The notes under the pieces were generated by a model, which worked only from the letters and a program-made list of their open reading frames with translations, was not told where the DNA came from and made no database searches. From the NCBI GenBank assembly GCA_018969565.1, contig JAGWYC010000039.1, positions 1 through 11,511 of the forward strand: a stretch of DNA of 11,511 nucleotides, given 5' to 3'. This DNA comes from Bacteroidota bacterium (GTDB lineage: Bacteria > Bacteroidota > Bacteroidia > NS11-12g > UBA955). Positions within the stretch are counted from its first letter, which is position 1. Every line of letters starts with the position of its first letter. The position numbers and the translations under genes were made by a program. Shown piece by piece: positions 6,845 through 11,511 of the stretch.

Positions 6845-7684
6845 ATGGCACTGAACAGATTACGTCCGGTAACTCCAGGAACGCGCTTCAGAATAGCGAA
6901 TGCGTTTGCTGAACTTACTTCTGATAAACCTGAAAAATCCCTGCTTGTTCCCATCAAGAAAAGTGGTGGAAGGAACAACACGGGTAAAATGACTATGCGC
7001 TACATTGGCGGAGGCCATAAGCGCAAGTACAGGATCATTGACTTCAAAAGAGATAAAATGGGTATGCCCGCTGAGGTTCAATCCATTGAATATGATCCGA
7101 ACAGAACAGCTTTCATTGCACTGGTTTCATACGCAGATGGGGAGAAACGTTATATCGTTGCGCCCACAGGTCTCAAAGTAGGCATGAAGGTAGAAAGCGG
7201 TCCGGGTACTGCTCCTGAAGTAGGAAATGCATTACCTATGAGCCAGATTCCGCTGGGTTCAATGATACATAACATTGAAATGCAACCAGGTCAGGGTGCT
7301 CGTTTGTGCAGAAGCGCCGGTTCTTCCGCGCAGCTACTGGCTCGTGAAGGAAAATATGCCGCCATCAAATTGCCATCAGGTGAATCTCGTCTGGTTTTAG
7401 CAAATTGTCTGGCTACTATTGGCACCGTTTCCAACAGCGATCACAGCAACACGAGAAAAGGTAAAGCAGGACGTTCACGCTGGTTGGGTATTCGCCCCCG
7501 TGTACGTCCGGCAGCAATGAATCCGGTAGATCACCCCATGGGTGGTGGTGAAGGCCGCAACAAAGGTGGACAGTCGCGCTCTCGTAACCTTATCTATGCA
7601 CAGGGTCAAAAAACCCGCAGCACGAAGAAGGGCAGCAGCCGTCTGATTATTGAACGCAGAAAGAGCAAACGTAACAGCAAATAA
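6845..7684 (+). CDS. rplB: 50S ribosomal protein L2
   Basis: L2 is needed for subunit association and formation of a functional peptidyl-transferase centre. The 279 residues match the 273-280 of bacterial L2. Visible landmarks are SGGRNNTGKMTMRYIGGGHK (40-59), an OB/SH3-like core, and the invariant NPVDHPMGGGEG (226-237), with His230 at the position of E. coli His229, important for peptidyl-transferase activity. The tail is strongly basic (KGSSRLIIERRKSKR). The gene follows rplW by 6 nt and precedes rpsS by 5 nt. Confidence 0.98.
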   Translation: MALNRLRPVTPGTRFRIANAFAELTSDKPEKSLLVPIKKSGGRNNTGKMTMRYIGGGHKRKYRIIDFKRDKMGMPAEVQSIEYDPNRTAFIALVSYADGEKRYIVAPTGLKVGMKVESGPGTAPEVGNALPMSQIPLGSMIHNIEMQPGQGARLCRSAGSSAQLLAREGKYAAIKLPSGESRLVLANCLATIGTVSNSDHSNTRKGKAGRSRWLGIRPRVRPAAMNPVDHPMGGGEGRNKGGQSRSRNLIYAQGQKTRSTKKGSSRLIIERRKSKRNSK

Positions 7685-7689
7685 GATAC

Positions 7690-7947
7690 ATGGCACGTTC
7701 CCTGAAAAAAGGCCCGTTCGTAGATTTTAAACTCGACCGGAAGGTGGCCAAGATGAATGAAACTAATAAAAAGAGTGTGATTAAGACCTGGTCAAGAAGG
7801 AGTTTGATAATTCCTGACATGGTTGGTCATACCTTTGCCGTGCACAACGGAAACAAATTCATTCCGGTATATGTAACCGAAAACATGGTAGGACACAAAC
7901 TCGGAGAGTTTGCACCAACCCGTACTTTTAAAGGTCATAGCAAGTAA
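7690..7947 (+). CDS. rpsS: 30S ribosomal protein S19
   Basis: S19 forms a complex with S13 in the 30S head and contacts the A-site tRNA and the inter-subunit bridge. The 85-residue protein starts MARSLKKGPFVD, has WSRRSLIIPDMVGHTFAVHN (35-54) and ends with FIPVYVTENMVGHKLGEFAP (57-76) then TRTFKGHSK. It is a few residues shorter than E. coli S19 (92) because the C-terminal tail after GH is nearly absent; the conserved domain is complete. Confidence 0.96.
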   Translation: MARSLKKGPFVDFKLDRKVAKMNETNKKSVIKTWSRRSLIIPDMVGHTFAVHNGNKFIPVYVTENMVGHKLGEFAPTRTFKGHSK

Positions 7948-7955
7948 AACGCAGG

Positions 7956-8354
7956 ATGGAAGCAAAAGCAATTTTAAGAAACTGCCCCATGTCGCCTCGC
8001 AAGATGCGTCTTGTAGTGGATCAGATTCGCGGTGTAAACGTGGATAAAGCACTGAATATCCTGCAATTCAGCCAAAGACCTCTTTATGCTCAATATGTGA
8101 GCAAACTGCTGCGCAGTGGCATTGCTAACTGGGCGCAGATCAATGACGGAAGACGCATTGAGGAAAGCGATTTGTTCGTAAAATCAATCATGGTTGATGC
8201 CGGTTTTACAATCAAACGCCTTCGCACAGCGCCTCAAGGTCGCGGTAATCGCATCAGCAAAAGAAGCAATCATATCACATTGATTGTTGATAGCCGCCAG
8301 GACACCGGAAAAGCTGTTTCAGAAGAATCATTAACCGAAGATACAAACGCATAA
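7956..8354 (+). CDS. rplV: 50S ribosomal protein L22
   Basis: L22 contacts all 23S rRNA domains and sends a beta-hairpin into the exit tunnel. The 132 residues include SPRKMRLVVDQIRGVNVDKA (13-32) and the hairpin at about 84-105, where APQGRGNRISKRSNHITL (92-109) has the APQGRG form typical of Bacteroidota rather than the PRAKGRA of E. coli. Hairpin length appears intact, with no macrolide-resistance type deletion. After the conserved domain there is an acidic, probably disordered tail of about 20 residues (VSEESLTEDTNA). It ends one base before rpsC. Confidence 0.96.
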   Translation: MEAKAILRNCPMSPRKMRLVVDQIRGVNVDKALNILQFSQRPLYAQYVSKLLRSGIANWAQINDGRRIEESDLFVKSIMVDAGFTIKRLRTAPQGRGNRISKRSNHITLIVDSRQDTGKAVSEESLTEDTNA

Positions 8355-8355
8355 A

Positions 8356-9129
8356 ATGGGACAAAAAGTAAACCCGGTAGGTCTGAGGTTGGGAATTATC
8401 CGCGGTTGGGATTCCAACTGGTACGGTGGTAAAAACTACAGCGATAAACTTGTAGAGGATGAGAAAATCCGCAAATACCTCCGCGTGCGCATTCCCAAAG
8501 GAGGTATCAGCAAAGTGGTGATTGAACGCACCATGAAGCGCATTACCATTACCATCAATACCGCAAGACCGGGTATCGTAATTGGAAAAGGCGGTCAGGA
8601 AGTAGATACCATCCGCGAAGAAATCAGGAAAATCACGAAGAAGGACGTTCAAATCAATATCAACGAAATCAAACGTCCGGAATTAGATGCTAAATTGGTA
8701 GCCGACAGCATTGCAAGTCAGATTGAAGGTCGTATTTCCTTCAAGCGTGCACTGAAAGGCGCAATCGGAAGCACCATGAGAATGGGCGCTGAAGGGATCA
8801 AAATTCGTATCAGTGGACGTCTGAATGGTGCTGAGATTGCACGTACCGAACAATACAAAGATGGTCGTACGCCTTTGCACACCCTGCGTTCAGATATCGA
8901 TTATGCTCTGAGCGAAGCGCAGACGGTATATGGTAAAATCGGAATTAAGGTTTGGATTTGTCGCGGTGACATCTTCGGAAAGGTTGATCTGGCACCGGTA
9001 CACGAGAAATCTGATCGCCGTGAAGGTCAGGGTGGACGTGGCCCCGGACGTCGCGACCAAGGTGGAAATGATAACAGGCGTCGCCGCACGGGAGATCGTG
9101 ACCGCGGCCCAAGGAGGGATAACCGATAA
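8356..9129 (+). CDS. rpsC: 30S ribosomal protein S3 with Arg/Gly/Asp-rich C-terminal extension
   Basis: S3 lies at the mRNA entry tunnel and takes part in mRNA unwinding. The 257 residues comprise the N-terminal MGQKVNPVGLRLGIIRGWDS, a type II KH domain with the GKGG loop (77-80), and the C-terminal domain around AEIARTEQYKDGRTPLHTLR (159-178) and KVWICRGDIFGK (198-209). After about residue 219 comes a low-complexity tail of some 38 residues rich in Arg, Gly, Asp and Asn, not present in this form in E. coli S3 (233 aa). The gene contains two perfect anti-Shine-Dalgarno complements, at 8497-8505 and 9111-9117, that cannot serve its own or the next start codon. Confidence 0.97.
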   Translation: MGQKVNPVGLRLGIIRGWDSNWYGGKNYSDKLVEDEKIRKYLRVRIPKGGISKVVIERTMKRITITINTARPGIVIGKGGQEVDTIREEIRKITKKDVQININEIKRPELDAKLVADSIASQIEGRISFKRALKGAIGSTMRMGAEGIKIRISGRLNGAEIARTEQYKDGRTPLHTLRSDIDYALSEAQTVYGKIGIKVWICRGDIFGKVDLAPVHEKSDRREGQGGRGPGRRDQGGNDNRRRRTGDRDRGPRRDNR

Positions 9130-9141
9130 TTAAGTGGAGCT

Positions 9142-9567
9142 ATGCTGAGTCCAAAAAGAACGAAATTCCGCAAAATGCAAAAAGGTCGTGTTAAAGGCCT
9201 TGCAACACGCGGACACAGATTAAACTTCGGCAGCTGCGGCCTGAAAAGCCTCGAGCCAGCCTGGATTACCGCCCGCCAGATTGAAGCGGCACGTATTGCC
9301 TTGACTCGTTACCTGAAAAGGGAAGGTCAGGTCTGGATCAGGATTTTTCCGGACAAACCTGTAACCAAGAAACCCGCAGAAGTACGTATGGGTAAAGGTA
9401 AGGGTGCACCTGAATATTGGGTGGCTATCATCAAACCCGGAACAATCATGTTTGAAGTCGCCGGTGTTCCCCTGGAAATTGCTCAGGAAGGAATGCGCTT
9501 GGCAGCAATGAAACTTCCGGTACAAACTAAATTTGTTGTAAAACCTGATTTTTCAGAAGAAAACTGA
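9142..9567 (+). CDS. rplP: 50S ribosomal protein L16
   Basis: L16 binds near the A-site and helps position aminoacyl-tRNA and the peptidyl-transferase centre late in 50S assembly. The 141 residues show PKRTKFRKMQKGR (4-16), LTARQIEAAR-type helix ITARQIEAARIALTRYLKR (42-60), WIRIFPDKPVTKKPAEVRMG (65-84) and KGKGAPEYWVA. Arg82 corresponds to the arginine hydroxylated in E. coli (Arg81). GGAG occurs only 2 nt before the ATG, too close to act as a normal Shine-Dalgarno, and AAGGAGG lies 24 nt upstream, too far. Confidence 0.97.
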   Translation: MLSPKRTKFRKMQKGRVKGLATRGHRLNFGSCGLKSLEPAWITARQIEAARIALTRYLKREGQVWIRIFPDKPVTKKPAEVRMGKGKGAPEYWVAIIKPGTIMFEVAGVPLEIAQEGMRLAAMKLPVQTKFVVKPDFSEEN

Positions 9568-9569
9568 TC

Positions 9570-9800
9570 ATGAAATACGAGGAAATAAAATCAACGCCTA
9601 CGCGTGAACTTATAGAGCGCTACAAGGAGGAAAAACTCCGTTATCAGAAATTGCGCTTCACCGATGCGGTTTCCAAACTCGATCAGCCAAGTAAGCTGAA
9701 AGAAGCCCGCAGAAACGTGGCAAGGTACCTCACAGAATTAAACGCTCGCCGGATTTCTTTTGAACTGGCAGCTATGAACCGTAAAGAAGAACAGGATTAA
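9570..9800 (+). CDS. rpmC: 50S ribosomal protein L29
   Basis: L29 is a small helical hairpin protein beside L23 at the tunnel exit. The 76 residues are slightly longer than E. coli L29 (63), with the two-helix pattern: ELIERYKEEKLRYQKLRF (13-30), a turn at DQPSKLKEARR (38-48), then NVARYLTELNARRISFE. The DQPSKLKEARRNVARYLTEL stretch is the family's most diagnostic block. The extra residues are a charged C-terminal tail. Its TAA overlaps the next ATG by one base (TAATG). Confidence 0.95.
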   Translation: MKYEEIKSTPTRELIERYKEEKLRYQKLRFTDAVSKLDQPSKLKEARRNVARYLTELNARRISFELAAMNRKEEQD

Positions 9801-10060
9801 TGGAAGCCAACAGGAACGCCCGCAAAGAAATCGTGGGACGCGTAACCAGCGCTAAAATGGATAAAACCATCTCCGTAGCAGTGGTGCGCAGTGTGAAGCA
9901 CCCCAAATACGGGAAGTACTTTAAGAAGACTAAAACCTTCTATGCACATGATGATAAAAACGAATGCGCTGAAAATGATGTTGTGCGCATTATGGAAACT
10001 CGTCCCCTGAGCAAAATGAAGCGCTTTAGGCTAGTAGAAATTGTTGAAAAGGCTAAGTAA
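9800..10060 (+). CDS. rpsQ: 30S ribosomal protein S17
   Basis: S17 is a primary binder of the 16S rRNA 5' domain. It has an OB fold, seen here as RKEIVGRVTSAKMDKTISVA (8-27), VKHPKYGKYFKKTKTFYAHD (32-51) and the family signature ENDVVRIMETRPLSKMKRFR (58-77). The usual Trp after KR is Phe76, a mild change. The 86 residues match the family. It overlaps rpmC and rplN by one base each, in TAATG junctions. In E. coli this gene ends the S10 operon; here the reading continues straight into rplN. Confidence 0.96.
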   Translation: MEANRNARKEIVGRVTSAKMDKTISVAVVRSVKHPKYGKYFKKTKTFYAHDDKNECAENDVVRIMETRPLSKMKRFRLVEIVEKAK

Positions 10061-10428
10061 TGATACAGCAGGAAACCAGACTCAAAGTTGCTGATAACAG
10101 CGGCGCAAAAGAAGTGTTGTGCATACGTGTACTCGGTGGAACCGGTAGGCGCTATGCAAGCGTAGGCGATAAAATCGTAGTGAGCGTGAAGTCCGCTATG
10201 CCTTCATCAGGTATGAAGAAAGGCGCTGTATCCAAAGCAGTAGTAGTTCGTGTAAAGAAGGAAGTACGTCGTCCTGATGGCTCTTACATCCGCTTTGATG
10301 AAAACAGTTGCGTGCTCCTTAATAACTCTGATGAGCCCAGAGGAACCCGTATCTTCGGACCGGTAGCCCGCGAGCTTCGTGATAAACAGTTTATGAAAAT
10401 CGTTTCCCTGGCACCTGAAGTGCTCTAA
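10060..10428 (+). CDS. rplN: 50S ribosomal protein L14
   Basis: L14 forms part of the inter-subunit bridge and the docking site for the silencing factor RsfS. The 122 residues are one short of E. coli, with MIQQETRLKVADNSGAKEVL (1-20), LGGTGRRYASVGDKIV, KAVVVRVKKEVRRPDGSYIR and the C-terminal RIFGPVARELRDKQFMKIVS followed by LAPEVL. The one-residue difference is in the NNSDEPRG loop. GAAAAGG lies about 7 nt before the ATG, one of the few partial purine-rich matches near a start in this window, but the start is mainly defined by overlap with the rpsQ stop. In E. coli this gene opens the spc operon. Confidence 0.97.
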   Translation: MIQQETRLKVADNSGAKEVLCIRVLGGTGRRYASVGDKIVVSVKSAMPSSGMKKGAVSKAVVVRVKKEVRRPDGSYIRFDENSCVLLNNSDEPRGTRIFGPVARELRDKQFMKIVSLAPEVL

Positions 10429-10433
10429 AAGTT

Positions 10434-10745
10434 ATGAAACTGAAAATTAAGAAAAACGATACGGTGAAGGTTATCGCCGGTGATGAAAAGGGAAAAACCG
10501 GTAAGGTTATTCGCGTTATTCCATCATCCAACCGAGCCGTTGTGGAAGGTTTGAACCTGGTTACTAAACACTATAAGCCTACAGCGCAGAACACTGCAGG
10601 TCGCATTGAAAAAATCGAAGCCCCCATTCATATCAGCAACTTGATGGTGATGGAAGGCAGCGATGTTGCTAAAGTAGGTCGTAAAGCAGACCAGGAAGGT
10701 AAAAACAAGCGCTATAACAAACGCACAGGTTCATTCATAGATTAA
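10434..10745 (+). CDS. rplX: 50S ribosomal protein L24
   Basis: L24 is an assembly initiator binding the 5' end of 23S rRNA and lies near the tunnel exit. The 103 residues carry an N-terminal KOW motif, DTVKVIAGDEKGKTGKVIRV (9-28), then EGLNLVTKHYKPT and the APIHISNLM segment (64-72) diagnostic of L24. The C terminus is short and basic. It follows rplN by 5 nt and precedes rplE by 12 nt. Confidence 0.96.
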   Translation: MKLKIKKNDTVKVIAGDEKGKTGKVIRVIPSSNRAVVEGLNLVTKHYKPTAQNTAGRIEKIEAPIHISNLMVMEGSDVAKVGRKADQEGKNKRYNKRTGSFID

Positions 10746-10757
10746 TAGCAGATATCC

Positions 10758-11309
10758 ATGAGCTACACACCAAGGCTTAAAGCCCATTATAAAGAATCAG
10801 CCGCTCCTGCCATGATGCAGAAATTCGGGTATGAAAACCCTATGGAAGTGCCTAAAATTACTAAGGTATCTTTGAATCAGGGAGTTGGCGCAGCCGTTTC
10901 TGACAAGAAAATGATTGATGCTGCTGTTGATGAAATGACACGTATTGCCGGTCAAAAAGCCCAGGCAACCATTTCCCGCAAGGCCATCAGTAACTTCAAA
11001 TTGAGGGAAAACATGCCCATCGGAGCGAAAGTAACCTTACGTGGTGACCGCATGTATGAATTTCTTGAGCGCCTTACTGCAGTGGCTTTGCCACGTGTCC
11101 GCGACTTTCAGGGATTAGCAGTAAAAGGTTTCGACGGCAGAGGTAACTATACCCTGGGTATCACCGAACAAATCATCTTCCCGGAAATTGACATTGATAA
11201 GGTGAGCAGAATCAATGGTATGGACATTACCATCGTAACAACAGCAAAAACTGACGAAGAATGTCTGGAACTGCTGCGTAACATGGGTTTCCCCTTTAAG
11301 AGCAAATAA
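10758..11309 (+). CDS. rplE: 50S ribosomal protein L5
   Basis: L5 binds 5S rRNA in the central protuberance and contacts P-site tRNA. The 183 residues (179 in E. coli) begin MSYTPRLKAHYKESAAPAMM, with the motif VPKITKVSLNQGVG (31-44), the loop KLRENMPIGAKVTLRG (81-96) and the LPRVRDFQGLAVKGFDGRGN (111-130) block followed by YTLGITEQIIFPEIDIDK. In E. coli S8 represses the spc operon by binding mRNA around the rplE start; with only 12 nt before this ATG I could not recognise an S8-like helix here. Confidence 0.97.
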   Translation: MSYTPRLKAHYKESAAPAMMQKFGYENPMEVPKITKVSLNQGVGAAVSDKKMIDAAVDEMTRIAGQKAQATISRKAISNFKLRENMPIGAKVTLRGDRMYEFLERLTAVALPRVRDFQGLAVKGFDGRGNYTLGITEQIIFPEIDIDKVSRINGMDITIVTTAKTDEECLELLRNMGFPFKSK

Positions 11310-11313
11310 TTCA

Positions 11314-11511
11314 ATGGCAAAAGAGTCAATAAAAGCAAGACAGCGCAAAAGGGAGCAAATGGTAGCCCGCTACGCAGAAAAGCGCAAGGCGCTTATCGAA
11401 GCCGGCGACTATGAAGGTTTGCAAAAGCTGCCCCGCAACGCTTCACCGGTTCGCCTGCGCAACCGTTGTAAAATTACCGGCCGCCCCAGAGGCTATATCC
11501 GTACCTTTGGT
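11314..11511 (+). CDS. rpsN: 30S ribosomal protein S14, 3' partial, zinc-independent form
   Basis: S14 is a 30S head protein next to S10 and S19. The ATG four bases after the rplE stop opens 66 codons that run off the right edge. The product starts MAKESIKARQRKREQMVARY and holds EAGDYEGLQKLPRNASPVRL (31-50) followed by RNRCKITGRPRGYIRTFG. The long form with an inserted middle region and a single Cys, rather than the four Cys of the short zinc-ribbon form, marks it as the zinc-independent ~89-residue type, so about 23 residues lie outside the window. Its position after rplE is as expected for the spc cluster. Confidence 0.96.
   Translation, partial: MAKESIKARQRKREQMVARYAEKRKALIEAGDYEGLQKLPRNASPVRLRNRCKITGRPRGYIRTFG

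Larger units (their letters stand above)
1964..11511 (+). other. Merged str-S10-spc ribosomal protein gene cluster
   Basis: Eighteen co-directional genes from rpsL to rpsN are packed with spacers between -1 and 19 nt. No stretch between them is long enough for a leader, terminator or second conventional promoter upstream of a gene. I infer one long transcription unit starting at the promoter near 1922 and continuing past the right edge. Fifteen of the 17 complete genes end in TAA; rplC and rplP end in TGA. Confidence 0.85.

Noticed and set aside
9528..9535. TAAATTTG, a second match to the TAnnTTTG promoter element, inside rplP
   Set aside because: No TTG/TTTG element lies at the right distance; the nearest at 9499-9501 is about 26 nt upstream, and it falls inside conserved coding sequence.

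Overview
The window comes from a member of the phylum Bacteroidota. Four things point there. The ribosomal genes run as one unbroken str-S10-spc array without tuf. Start codons lack Shine-Dalgarno sequences and sit in A-rich context. A TAnnTTTG-type promoter lies upstream of rpsL. Several proteins carry Bacteroidota-style signatures, such as the L22 hairpin (APQGRGNRISKRSNH) and the 'CGP.SFVGLVVPH' stretch of the permease. I cannot place it below phylum with confidence.

Positions 1-1775 hold the end of an iron/cobalamin/heme-type ABC importer operon. A periplasmic substrate-binding protein, cut at the left edge, overlaps by 4 bp a FecCD/BtuC-type permease that appears to start with TTG. No ATPase gene follows. 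The next 188 bp are non-coding as far as I can tell. They hold short inverted repeats but no convincing terminator, then a near-consensus Bacteroidota promoter ending about 34 nt before rpsL.

Positions 1964-11511 are a dense co-directional cluster of translation genes: rpsL, rpsG, fusA, rpsJ, rplC, rplD, rplW, rplB, rpsS, rplV, rpsC, rplP, rpmC, rpsQ, rplN, rplX, rplE and a partial rpsN cut by the right edge. Gaps run from a 1-nt overlap to 19 nt. The str/S10 and S10/spc boundaries, which are separate operons in E. coli, are erased here. The whole set therefore looks like one transcription unit driven from the promoter before rpsL. The products are nine small-subunit proteins or factors (S12, S7, EF-G, S10, S19, S3, S17, S14 and the rRNA contacts they organise) and the large-subunit proteins L3, L4, L23, L2, L22, L16, L29, L14, L24 and L5.

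I looked for an undescribed system and found none. The window is core housekeeping DNA next to a transporter. The points worth a second look are the transporter without its ATPase, the loss of the intergenic space that houses the E. coli autoregulatory sites, and perfect Shine-Dalgarno-like heptamers inside rpsC and rpmC where none are found at start codons.
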